Of a DNA stretch of 9,749 nt, positions 1-5,955 are shown piece by piece. Position numbers and translations under genes: made by a program. The notes beneath the pieces were generated by a model. The model had not been told where the DNA came from and ran no database searches. It saw nothing but the letters and a program-made list of their open reading frames with translations. The first letter of the stretch is position 1; each line of letters opens with the position of its first letter. Source of the stretch: Bacillota bacterium (GTDB lineage Bacteria > Bacillota > Clostridia > Christensenellales > Aristaeellaceae). The stretch spans positions 1 through 9,749 of the forward strand of contig JAEWAH010000239.1 of the NCBI GenBank assembly GCA_023391725.1, written 5' to 3'.

Positions 1-694
1 CGGTTATGGTTCCCAATATCGGAAGGGGTAAACGAGTTGCCGCGCCGAGCATGTCGGTGTAGACGGGCAGTGTATTCAAATGCTCGATCATCGCCGCGAC
101 CGTCGCAGTCGTAGAAGCCTTATCGGCAAAGTTGAAGGCAATGGTGCTGGGCAAGGCTGCCAATGTTTGAGGGCTTAGGCCGGCATAGATATTTCTCCAG
201 ATCTCCCAGCCGCCCTGGGGAATGACGGCGTTGATGCTGGCGATATCAGGCACCCGGGTGGCAAAAGGGCTGTCGGGCATCCAGATATTATGGACCCACA
301 GCCATCCCTGGAAATTAGGCGTACCGCCAGAAAGGTATGTAAAGACCTGCCCGGCAATCTGTTCACTGGACATCAAACGCATGGCGCCCAGCATGGCGAA
401 CAGGATGGGCAGGGAAAGCAGCATGGGCAGGCAGCCGGATAGCGGATTGATGCGCTCCTTGCGGTACAGCTCCGCCATCTTTTGATTCAGCTTTTCCTTA
501 TCGTTTTTGTACTTCTTTTGCAGTGCGGCAATCTGAGGCTGGAGCTTCTGCGTTTTGCGCATGCTCTTGCGGCTCTTATAGTCAAAGGGCGAAAGAATGA
601 TACGGATCAAAAGGGTAAACAAAACAATGGACCAACCATAGTTGCCCACAATATTATATATGCCATCCAATATGGACTTGAGGAACTCATTCAT
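1..694 (-). CDS. yidC: Membrane protein insertase YidC (Oxa1 family), 3' end outside the window
   Basis: This gene encodes the YidC/Oxa1 insertase, which helps membrane proteins fold into the cytoplasmic membrane alone or with SecYEG. 231 codons are visible and the C-terminus is lost at the left edge. The start ATG at 694-692 has AGGAGGG at 707-713, inside the last codons of yidD, with only 7 bases between the yidD stop and this start. The first membrane segment (about residues 21-37) reads WSIVLFTLLIRIILSPF and carries the conserved Arg31 that sits in the hydrophilic groove. A Lys/Arg-rich coiled-coil hairpin follows (about 40-83, KSRKSMRKTQKLQPQ onward), then a second hydrophobic segment beginning PLSGCLPMLLSLPILFAML. 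Like many clostridial homologues it lacks a lipoprotein signal. The segment after the second membrane span is long (over 100 residues to the edge). The family call is secure. Confidence 0.95.
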   Translation of the reverse strand, partial: MNEFLKSILDGIYNIVGNYGWSIVLFTLLIRIILSPFDYKSRKSMRKTQKLQPQIAALQKKYKNDKEKLNQKMAELYRKERINPLSGCLPMLLSLPILFAMLGAMRLMSSEQIAGQVFTYLSGGTPNFQGWLWVHNIWMPDSPFATRVPDIASINAVIPQGGWEIWRNIYAGLSPQTLAALPSTIAFNFADKASTTATVAAMIEHLNTLPVYTDMLGAATRLPLPILGTIT

Positions 695-701
695 CTTGAG
701 T

Positions 702-941
702 CTATTCCCTCCTGATCGTTACGTTCTCATCCTCGGGTACGGGGTCGTAACCGCCCTTTACAAAGGGGTTGCACCTCATAATGCGCCACAGTGCCATCCA
801 GCCGCCCTTCCATGCCCCATAGCGCTCTATGGCGGTCACGGCATACTGGGAGCAGGTGGGTTGGAATCGGCAGGCGTCCGGCAGATGGGGGCTTAAGTGC
901 CGCTTATAAAAGCGGATTCCCCGGATCATCAGGCGTTTCAT
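702..941 (-). CDS. yidD: YidD membrane-protein insertion efficiency factor
   Basis: A 79-residue member of the YidD (DUF37/haemolytic) family, a small membrane-associated protein encoded beside yidC and thought to help insertion of membrane proteins. The family signature is clear: an amphipathic basic N-terminus (MKRLMIRGIRFYKRHLSP), then CRFQPTCSQYAVTAIERYG (residues 24-42) and a later RCNPF. The length is typical. The start ATG at 941-939 overlaps the rnpA stop as ATGA, so translation is probably coupled. A GGAAGGG Shine-Dalgarno at 953-959 lies inside the 15-bp tandem repeat at the end of rnpA, about 11 bases from the start. The stop TAG is at 704-702, and the AGG AGG codons just before it double as the yidC ribosome site. 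Confidence 0.95.
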   Translation of the reverse strand: MKRLMIRGIRFYKRHLSPHLPDACRFQPTCSQYAVTAIERYGAWKGGWMALWRIMRCNPFVKGGYDPVPEDENVTIRRE

Positions 942-1297
942 TTGGGCGCATTCCCTTCCTTAACATTCCCTTCCTTAAGGAGGTTCTGCTTCTTCAAAAG
1001 ATACGCCAGTCCCTTTGCCAAATCCACAAATCCTACCTGGGCGGCTCCGGGCCGGGCGACCACCACGTACCAACCTGGCTTCACCTGCGGCAAATATGGG
1101 CGGAAGCATTCCCTCAGCCGCCGTTTGACAAGGTTGCGCATAACGGCGTTGCCAATTTTCTTGCTGATGGAAAAGCCCACCTTCAGCCCCGCACCCCTGG
1201 CGTGCAAAAGCACGATGTCCTTACAGGCCGTACTTTTCCCCCGCCGGTATACATACTGGAATTGCTTATTCTTCTGTAGGCGGTAGGTACGCTGCAA
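938..1297 (-). CDS. rnpA: Ribonuclease P protein component
   Basis: Encodes the 119-residue protein subunit of RNase P, which works with the RNase P RNA to trim the 5' leader from tRNA precursors. The diagnostic RNR motif is present as RNLVKRRLRE within KKIGNAVMRNLVKRRLRECF, and the N-terminal RLQKNKQFQYVYRRGK is typical. The start is TTG at 1297-1295 with AAGGGA about six bases upstream; an in-frame stop at 1327-1325 and the lack of ATG or GTG between them rule out a longer form. A 153-base spacer separates it from rpmH, longer than the short gaps usual for this pair. The last codons contain a 15-bp tandem duplication (949-978) coding for KEGN-V-KEGN, outside the conserved fold. It overlaps yidD by 4 bases. 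Confidence 0.95.
   Translation of the reverse strand: MQRTYRLQKNKQFQYVYRRGKSTACKDIVLLHARGAGLKVGFSISKKIGNAVMRNLVKRRLRECFRPYLPQVKPGWYVVVARPGAAQVGFVDLAKGLAYLLKKQNLLKEGNVKEGNAPK
949..978. repeat. 15-bp tandem duplication at the rnpA 3' end
   Basis: Two exact head-to-tail copies of a 15-base unit (cattcccttccttaa on the plus strand) at 949-963 and 964-978. On the coding strand each unit carries GGAAGGG, and the copy nearer yidD supplies its likely Shine-Dalgarno. The unit length keeps rnpA in frame and adds five residues. Confidence 0.9.
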
Positions 1298-1313
1298 GCT
1301 GATCCCTTCGTTT

Positions 1314-1333
1314 CCCGGCGGCTCTTAGCCGGG
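1314..1333 (-). other. Hairpin in the rpmH-rnpA spacer
   Basis: Inverted arms CCCGGC (1314-1319) and GCCGGG (1328-1333) enclose eight bases, just upstream of the rnpA start. No U-run follows, so a terminator is unlikely; an mRNA processing or stability element is possible. A second imperfect dyad lies at 1384-1399 (CCACTGTGCACGGTGG). Function is inferred only from position. Confidence 0.4.
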
Positions 1334-1450
1334 CCATCACAGCCCTGCGGCAAAACGCCCTTTCATACTGGAAAAGCCCGTACCCACTGTGCACGGTGGC
1401 AAGCAACGGGGCGGGCTGAGCCATGCAGGATGCTCTTTGACCACCACAGA

Positions 1451-1585
1451 TCAGACGGTCAGGACCTTGCGTCCCCTGCGGCGGCGTGCGGCCAGAACGC
1501 GGCGCCCGTTCTTGGTGGACATACGGGCACGGAAACCGTGCACCTTGCTGCGCTGGCGCTTTTTCGGCTGGTAGGTACGGAACAT
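1451..1585 (-). CDS. rpmH: Large ribosomal subunit protein bL34
   Basis: A 44-residue, very basic ribosomal protein of the large subunit. The sequence opens MFRTYQPKKRQRSKVHGF and continues RARMSTKNGRRVLAARRRRG, ending RKVLTV, which is a full-length bL34 (usual length 44-46 residues). The start ATG at 1585-1583 has AAGGAGT at 1594-1600 with good spacing. It is the first gene of the rpmH-rnpA-yidD-yidC operon and is read from a near-consensus promoter about 90 bases upstream. Its neighbour on the other side is a divergent AraC regulator rather than dnaA. A longer reading frame (1266-1595) on the same strand is a shadow in another frame. Confidence 0.97.
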   Translation of the reverse strand: MFRTYQPKKRQRSKVHGFRARMSTKNGRRVLAARRRRGRKVLTV

Positions 1586-1606
1586 AAAACAACACTCCTT
1601 GTTCTT

Positions 1607-1646
1607 ACACAGTCTTGTATGTGTGACGCGCGCCGCGATTACGCGG
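1607..1646 (-). other. Two hairpins in the rpmH 5' leader
   Basis: The roughly 80-base leader contains a GC stem CCGCG/CGCGG (1633-1637 with 1642-1646, loop ATTA) and a weaker ACACA/TGTGT stem (1607-1611 with 1620-1624). No U-run follows either. They could tune stability or translation of the ribosomal operon mRNA, but no known leader class was recognised. Confidence 0.4.
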
Positions 1647-1673
1647 AGCAGAATACCACAAAACAGCTATTCT

Positions 1674-1702
1674 AGTATACTAACCCGATTTTGTCCTGTC
1701 AA
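1674..1702 (-). promoter_or_regulatory. Promoter of the rpmH-rnpA-yidD-yidC operon
   Basis: On the minus strand, -35 TTGACA (1702-1697) and -10 TATACT (1679-1674) are separated by exactly 17 bases, a near-perfect vegetative (sigma-A type) promoter. The expected start of transcription is near 1667, leaving a leader of about 80 bases before rpmH. Confidence 0.88.
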
Positions 1703-1779
1703 GAGAAAGTTTCGGTTTTCTCGGATGCCTTTCGCTGTTTACAACCGCCCCCGGGGCCGACCCGGCAGGCTGTGACTGC

Positions 1780-1808
1780 TTGACAAGCGAGGAAGCCATT
1801 GCCATAAT
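1780..1808 (+). promoter_or_regulatory. Strong plus-strand promoter upstream of the AraC gene
   Basis: -35 TTGACA (1780-1785) and -10 CATAAT (1803-1808) lie 17 bases apart. Transcription would start near 1815 and give the AraC mRNA an unusually long leader of about 250 bases, or alternatively a separate short RNA. It sits back to back with the rpmH promoter, the two -35 boxes being 77 bases apart. Confidence 0.65.
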
Positions 1809-2033
1809 GAAACCGATGAACTAGGGGTTGTCCGTTTATTGTATCATTCGCGCCCGGAAGGCATATTCCTGCCCAAGATCATTTAGCCGCGGCTGCTTCC
1901 TTTTATATGTTTCCCTTAACAGCCGCCGTCCATCCCGCATATGCCGGAAAATTCCATCGCGCAGACCTAGACGCAAGAGAAATTACATCTAGCACAAGAT
2001 GACGCCAAATGCAAGGCATCGCTTTACGCTCTT

Positions 2034-2042
2034 TGATATACT
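2034..2042 (+). promoter_or_regulatory. Extended -10 element close to the AraC start
   Basis: TGATATACT is an extended -10 (TGN plus TATACT) with no good -35 at the right distance. It would give a leader of only about 18 bases, ending in the AraC Shine-Dalgarno AGGAGG (2053-2058). It is an alternative to the distal promoter at 1780-1808. Confidence 0.4.
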
Positions 2043-2066
2043 GCCCCCGGAGAGGAGGAGTGCGGC

Positions 2067-2957
2067 ATGGGATGGGTGGAACGGATGAACCAGGCGCTGG
2101 ACTATATTGAGGAAAACCTGACGGAGGACATTGACTTAAATCAAGTAGCCAGGATCTCCTGCCATTCGCTGTCAAGCCTGCAAAGGATATTCCCCGTCAT
2201 CGCGGAGGTGCCCCTGTCGGAATACGTAAGGCGGCGCAAGCTCACCATGGCGGCCTTTGAGCTGACTCACAGCGATATCCGTATCGTGGATCTTTCGATA
2301 AAGTACGGCTACGATTCCCCGGAAGCCTTTGCCCGGGCTTTCAGCGGTCTGCACGGCGTCACGCCTTCCGCGGCGCGCACGGAGGGAGTGCATTTGAAGG
2401 CCTACCCCCGCATTTCTTTTCTACTGACGCTCAGGGGGGATACACCGATGGATTACAGGATCGAAACCAGGGAAGCTTTTGCCGTGTACGGCATTGAGGA
2501 GATCTTCACCACCGAAAATCAGGAAAACTTGAAAAAAATACCGTTATTCTGGCAGAAGGCCGTCACCGATGGGCGGGTGGATCAGCTGGCGTCTTCCGTC
2601 CCCGCTTCCGGGCCGGATGAGAGTGGCCGGTGCCCGGTAAACGCCCTGTGCAGCTACCGGGAAACAGGCGGGGCCACCTTCCCCTATATGCTTTTTGCTT
2701 TTGAGGGGCCAAATAGCAAAACGGAGGGGTACGCCAAAGCCATCATCCCCGCCAGCACCTGGGCCATCTTCCGCAGCGAAACGCTTACGAAGGAAACTAC
2801 AGCCCAGGTGCTGCAGACGCTGATCCGCAGGGTATACACCGAGTGGCTGCCCAATGCGCCCTATGAACAGGCGGACGGCTTCGATATGGAGATCTACTAT
2901 GACCAGGGGAACAAGGAGTGGGCGGAATATTGGCTCCGCGTGCAGCCAAAAAAATAA
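2067..2957 (+). CDS. AraC-family transcriptional regulator with GyrI-like effector-binding domain
   Basis: A 296-residue cytoplasmic transcription factor. Residues about 5-105 form the AraC/XylS double helix-turn-helix: first helix pair around DLNQVARISCHSLSSLQRIF (23-42), second around IRIVDLSIKYGYDSPEAFAR (71-90), closing with HGVTPSAAR. Residues about 129-294 match the GyrI-like/effector-binding fold seen in Rob and BmrR, ending DMEIYYD with the family's conserved Glu before a Tyr. Such proteins usually sense small, often cationic or drug-like, ligands; the ligand here is unknown. The start at 2067 has AGGAGG eight bases upstream. It is transcribed alone, with upstream promoters and a terminator just after the stop. 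No transporter adjoins it, so its targets cannot be guessed; autoregulation or control of the divergent rpmH side is possible only by position. Confidence 0.9.
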   Translation: MGWVERMNQALDYIEENLTEDIDLNQVARISCHSLSSLQRIFPVIAEVPLSEYVRRRKLTMAAFELTHSDIRIVDLSIKYGYDSPEAFARAFSGLHGVTPSAARTEGVHLKAYPRISFLLTLRGDTPMDYRIETREAFAVYGIEEIFTTENQENLKKIPLFWQKAVTDGRVDQLASSVPASGPDESGRCPVNALCSYRETGGATFPYMLFAFEGPNSKTEGYAKAIIPASTWAIFRSETLTKETTAQVLQTLIRRVYTEWLPNAPYEQADGFDMEIYYDQGNKEWAEYWLRVQPKK

Positions 2958-2967
2958 GTGAAGCGTC

Positions 2968-3003
2968 AAAGCCGCTTGTGCATTTTTGCACAGGCGGCTT
3001 TTT
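2968..3003 (+). terminator. Intrinsic terminator of the AraC gene
   Basis: A long stem begins 11 bases after the stop. AAAGCCGC (2968-2975) pairs with GCGGCTTT (2994-3001), and TGTGC (2977-2981) with GCACA (2988-2992) across one T-G wobble; the loop is ATTTTT. A T-run at 2999-3003 follows. Confidence 0.92.
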
Positions 3004-3148
3004 CGCGTTTTGCCCGGCGGGATAAACCCGGACCCGTGCGGCGTTATATACAGGAAGCGCGTTTTTTGTCTCATGCGTTTTTACAGAAATTTCTTCGCCA
3101 TATTGCGACTATTTTGCGTCAATTTTACTGCGTTTCTTTATAATGGTG

Positions 3149-3176
3149 TTTACAGACGTGCAATATGTGATATACT
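3149..3176 (+). promoter_or_regulatory. Promoter of the Pro/Gln-rich membrane protein gene
   Basis: TTTACA (3149-3154) and TATACT (3171-3176) lie 16 bases apart, with a TGN extension before the -10. Transcription should begin near 3183, only about five bases before the upstream ATG at 3188. That argues for the internal start at 3275. Confidence 0.75.
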
Positions 3177-3274
3177 AAAGCGAATGAATGGATGTGCAAG
3201 CCTCGTATGAGACTTTTTCGGTTTTTAGGTCTGCTTTAGGCAGATGCTTCCAAGAAAGGCAGAGGAAGAGTAGG

Positions 3275-4804
3275 ATGACCACCCGCAACCGATATTCCAG
3301 CGCCCCTACATACGGGATGCTTAAAAAGCCCGCTCCAAAGAAACAGGCCGCTCCAAAGGCGCCGTTTTTCGGGCCTAATGGCCAGGGGCCTTTTGCTCCC
3401 CAGCAGACGCCGCCCACCGGATATGGGCAGGCCGGTGTCATGCAGCCCCAGGGTCAGGGATACGCGCCGCAGCAGCCGGGCGGGTTCGTACCTCCCCAAC
3501 CTTCTGGCTTTGGGCCTTCCCAGCCTGCAAATTTCACGCCATCCCAACCTGTGGGCTATTCACCGTCCCAGATGATGTATTCCACGCCCGCAGCTTCCTA
3601 TGCGCCTCAGCCGGGTTTTGCCCCCGCGCAGCAGGGATTTGTCCCTGGGCAGCAGGGATTCGCCCCACAGCAAAACCGCCAGGCCGCGATGCCTGCGCAG
3701 CCGGTATTCTATCCGCCCCAGCAGACGTATCCTGTCCCGCCCATGCCGCAAGGATATGGCGCTCGGCTCAAGGCTCGTTCCGGGGACAGCTGGCTCCAAA
3801 TCTGCCTGCTTGGCGTTTTGCCCATTCTGTTCATTTTGACGCTGTTCATCGCCGCACCGTTTTTGAAGTGGGCATTCATTGTCCTTGCGGTCCTAAGCTT
3901 GGGGGCCATGTGGTATAAGCGCTCTTTTGTTTCCAGCGCCAGGACTACTTTATCCCTGGTTTACGGGGCGCTGATCCTGGTGTGCGCCGTATCGCTGATC
4001 ACGGGCGCTGCACCTCCCGATCGGGCCGCTTCCGCCCGGGGCGGCAACCTGGGCGGCAACAATTCCGGCCTGGCAGCCAGCGGCATCACCCCGTCCCCCT
4101 CCCCGCAAAATGTGTTGGCGGCGGGCAGCAATGCGAATAATGGCGGCCAGACTCCCGAGGTCACACCTCCCCCCAGTTCCGGCGAAAACAGCGAGGCCTG
4201 GGTCAGGCTGGAACAGTTCTTCAACTTATGGATGCTGGGCAAGAAGAACGACATGCTTAGCTTGGTTCTGCCCAGCTGGGCTTCCCAGCAGGAAACCCCA
4301 GCCATTTCCATGTTCCAGGTGCTGGCAAACAGGTCACCGCAGGACTATACCTTTGAAAAGATCTCCGGTGCAGATACGGATTCGTCCCGGACTGTCACCA
4401 TGACGTCCGTCATCGACAAAAACAATGGCCGTGAGCCGGTTAAGATCCGCTTCAACGTGCTGATGCTAAAAGTCGATGGCCAGTGGTATGTGGATCCCAA
4501 TACTCTGGTCAGCAATGACGAGGTCAAGGCAGAAGACCAGACTGCAACTTCTGGAACCAACACAGAAGGCAGCAACAGCCAAGGCCAGGGCACGGCCACC
4601 CCCAAGCCTACCGCCACCCCCGGCCCCAAGACAAAGCTTTACTATAACAAAGAAGGCGGAACATATTACCACATAGATAAAAATTGCACCAGTGTCAATA
4701 AAAAATACCTGCCCCTGACCAACTTCAATTACCAGGACCTGAACAAGTCCACCTTCAAAAATCTAGTGCCATGCCCGGTCTGCCATGCGCCAGAAAGACC
4801 TTGA
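3275..4804 (+). CDS. Pro/Gln-rich three-pass membrane protein with NTF2-like and C-terminal Cys/His domains (unrecognised)
   Basis: I do not recognise a named family for this 509-residue protein. Residues 1-171 are low-complexity, rich in Pro, Gln and Gly, with loose QPxGFxPxQ and QQGF repeats. Three hydrophobic segments follow (about 176-196, 199-214, 226-245). A Ser/Gly/Asn/Pro linker leads to residues about 308-425, whose WVRLEQFFNLWMLGKKNDML start and VDGQWYVDP end suggest an NTF2-like fold, probably extracellular. A Thr/Pro linker (TATPKPTATPGP) precedes a 55-residue tail with H466, C471 and CPVCH (500-504), like the small Cys motifs at the ends of Firmicutes surface proteins and possibly zinc-binding. 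I chose ATG 3275 because it has an AGAGGAAG ribosome site and because the ATG at 3188 lies almost on the predicted transcript start. The gene has its own promoter and terminator. Confidence 0.8.
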   Translation: MTTRNRYSSAPTYGMLKKPAPKKQAAPKAPFFGPNGQGPFAPQQTPPTGYGQAGVMQPQGQGYAPQQPGGFVPPQPSGFGPSQPANFTPSQPVGYSPSQMMYSTPAASYAPQPGFAPAQQGFVPGQQGFAPQQNRQAAMPAQPVFYPPQQTYPVPPMPQGYGARLKARSGDSWLQICLLGVLPILFILTLFIAAPFLKWAFIVLAVLSLGAMWYKRSFVSSARTTLSLVYGALILVCAVSLITGAAPPDRAASARGGNLGGNNSGLAASGITPSPSPQNVLAAGSNANNGGQTPEVTPPPSSGENSEAWVRLEQFFNLWMLGKKNDMLSLVLPSWASQQETPAISMFQVLANRSPQDYTFEKISGADTDSSRTVTMTSVIDKNNGREPVKIRFNVLMLKVDGQWYVDPNTLVSNDEVKAEDQTATSGTNTEGSNSQGQGTATPKPTATPGPKTKLYYNKEGGTYYHIDKNCTSVNKKYLPLTNFNYQDLNKSTFKNLVPCPVCHAPERP

Positions 4805-4821
4805 TAGGATGGCAGGATAGC

Positions 4822-4854
4822 AAAAACGCGGCCCCCAATGGGCCGCGTTTTTTT
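4822..4854. terminator. Bidirectional intrinsic terminator
   Basis: ACGCGGCCC (4826-4834) and GGGCCGCGT (4840-4848) form a 9-bp GC-rich stem with loop CCAAT. It is followed by seven T on the plus strand (4848-4854) and five on the minus strand (4826-4822). It serves both convergent genes, which stop at 4804 and 4872. Confidence 0.93.
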
Positions 4855-4871
4855 GCCTATACCTTATCTTC

Positions 4872-5747
4872 TCACTTATAACCGTATTCCAGGAACGCCT
4901 TTTCAATGCCGTCTTCCGTGGTGGAAAACCGGATGCCCTGTGCCGCGGCCTTTGCGCAATCCATGCGCAGATCGGGATAAGCATCGGGCGCTTCATTTTC
5001 GGGATGAATGAGCTCCGATATACGGGATCCCGCTCCCAGGAGCGTAAACACCCGCTTTGCGGCCTCATATGTGCTCATTTCAGAGCAGCTGCCAAAGTTG
5101 TATACCCCCGACGGAGCGTCCATCAACGCCATGATGTTTTCGATCACCTCGTAGACGTAGGTGATCCCCCGGCCGCTGCGGCTGGAAAGGGTAAGCTGCT
5201 TACTATGATACAAAGCGCTTTGGCACATTGTAATCAGGTTGCCGCTGGTATAGATATTCCGGGCAGGAAAATCATACATCCAGGTCAGGCGGATGGCGGC
5301 ATAATCCCGCGTTGCGGCGGCGATGCGCTCCTCCGCCTCCTTTTTATGCCGACCGTAGACGTTGCTGGGCGAAAGCTGCATGTCCTCTTTGTGCGGGCCT
5401 TTATCATGGGTCCCGTTGTACGTTTGATCGGTGCTGAAATGGATCAGCTTCGCGCCTGCTGCCTCGCACGCCAGCGCCAGGTTTTCCGGCCCTCGCACGT
5501 TCACCTGAAAGGATAGCTCCGGGTCCTTTTCGCAAGCGGGCATCTGAGAGATGGCGGCGCTGTGCATCACGGCCCGGGGCTTTATTTCCTTGAGCATATG
5601 GAAACAAGCGTCCCGGTCCGTGATATCAAAATCCCGGTGGGAAAATCCCAATACGGGCTCTTTTTCCGTGTCCTTCAAAAACCGCAAAAGCCTTGAGGCG
5701 CAAAAGCCGTTAACGCCGGTCAAGATAAGGGGCCCCTTGCCAGCCAT
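4872..5747 (-). CDS. RmlD-like NAD(P)-dependent sugar-nucleotide reductase (extended SDR)
   Basis: A 291-residue Rossmann-fold protein resembling dTDP-4-dehydrorhamnose reductase (RmlD) and related extended short-chain dehydrogenases. Such enzymes reduce or epimerise nucleotide sugars in the cytoplasm for surface polysaccharides. The N-terminal cofactor loop is GVNGFCA (residues 11-17), with the usual third Gly replaced by Ala. Asn/Ala-rich MHSAAISQ, FSTDQTYNG (Ser-Thr-Asp near 105-107) and the catalytic YGRHK (Tyr131, Lys135) are present. Length is normal for the family. I took the ATG at 5747 because GGAAG (5756-5760) is then eight bases away; the ATG two codons upstream (5753) leaves only two. 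No rml or glycosyltransferase neighbours are present, so the substrate is unknown and it could act outside rhamnose synthesis. A promoter, a leader hairpin and a terminator frame it as a single gene. Confidence 0.85.
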   Translation of the reverse strand: MAGKGPLILTGVNGFCASRLLRFLKDTEKEPVLGFSHRDFDITDRDACFHMLKEIKPRAVMHSAAISQMPACEKDPELSFQVNVRGPENLALACEAAGAKLIHFSTDQTYNGTHDKGPHKEDMQLSPSNVYGRHKKEAEERIAAATRDYAAIRLTWMYDFPARNIYTSGNLITMCQSALYHSKQLTLSSRSGRGITYVYEVIENIMALMDAPSGVYNFGSCSEMSTYEAAKRVFTLLGAGSRISELIHPENEAPDAYPDLRMDCAKAAAQGIRFSTTEDGIEKAFLEYGYK

Positions 5748-5776
5748 ATCCATCGCTTCCTTTGTTCATAGTCCGT

Positions 5777-5803
5777 CTTTTCATTCGCCAAAAGAATGAA
5801 AAG
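5777..5803 (-). promoter_or_regulatory. Perfect 10-bp hairpin in the reductase leader
   Basis: CTTTTCATTC (5777-5786) and GAATGAAAAG (5794-5803) are exact inverted repeats around a 7-base loop. The structure lies in the roughly 95-base leader, about 13 bases upstream of the AAAGGAAG ribosome site. It lacks a U-run, so it may be an RNA control or stability element or a protein-binding dyad. Confidence 0.6.
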
Positions 5804-5847
5804 CACCTGCTGTCATTGGCAGACATAAAACGTCTTTGCCATCCCTG

Positions 5848-5876
5848 ACTATATTCAAGGCAAGCTGCATTGTCAA
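5848..5876 (-). promoter_or_regulatory. Promoter of the RmlD-like reductase gene
   Basis: On the minus strand TTGACA (5876-5871) and TATAGT (5853-5848) are separated by 17 bases, close to the vegetative consensus. Transcription would begin near 5841. Confidence 0.88.
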
Positions 5877-5926
5877 CGGTCCGATGGAATTTTCTGCAGG
5901 ATACGCGTTGTTTTCCTGATATGGGG

Positions 5927-5955
5927 TTCCCTTTTGGAAAAGAATCGGCTATTAT
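5927..5955 (+). promoter_or_regulatory. Weak candidate promoter of the pyridoxamine kinase gene
   Basis: TATTAT (5950-5955) is a fair -10 for a transcript starting near 5962, but the -35 at the 17-base distance (TTCCCT, 5927-5932) is poor. No better plus-strand promoter was seen between the divergent reductase promoter and the gene. Confidence 0.3.

Larger units (their letters stand above)
1586..2066. other. Divergent intergenic region between rpmH and the AraC gene
   Basis: These 481 bases hold no convincing gene. They contain the rpmH leader and promoter on the minus strand, a strong plus-strand promoter at 1780-1808, and an extended -10 at 2034-2042. The rest shows small dyads: CCCCGGGG at 1749-1756, AGCCGCGGCT at 1885-1894, a 7-bp pair GCGGCTG/CAGCCGC (1889-1895 with 1920-1926), and CTAGA/TCTAG (1967-1971 with 1988-1992) about two helical turns apart. 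No cluster of DnaA boxes was found, so this does not look like an origin. Confidence 0.6.
2958..3274. other. Intergenic region between the AraC gene and the three-pass membrane protein
   Basis: The 317 bases hold the AraC terminator, then an AT-richer stretch with a promoter for the next gene (3149-3176) and a second perfect TATAAT (3139-3144) with only a weak -35. The remaining 95 or so bases are the leader of the downstream gene. No small gene was supported. Confidence 0.55.

Noticed and set aside
1266..1595. 109-codon minus-strand frame starting with GTG over rpmH
   Set aside because: Its first half is rpmH read in another frame; only the part from ATG 1424 lies mostly outside known genes. 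It is not in the rnpA frame, so it is not a Thermus-like extended rnpA.
1734..1770. CG-rich dyads near 1749-1756 as a terminator
   Set aside because: Short palindromes without a loop or T-run, lying between two divergent promoters.
2544..3074. 176-codon minus-strand frame opposite the AraC gene
   Set aside because: Runs through the AraC terminator and the coding strand of a clear gene; no start signals.
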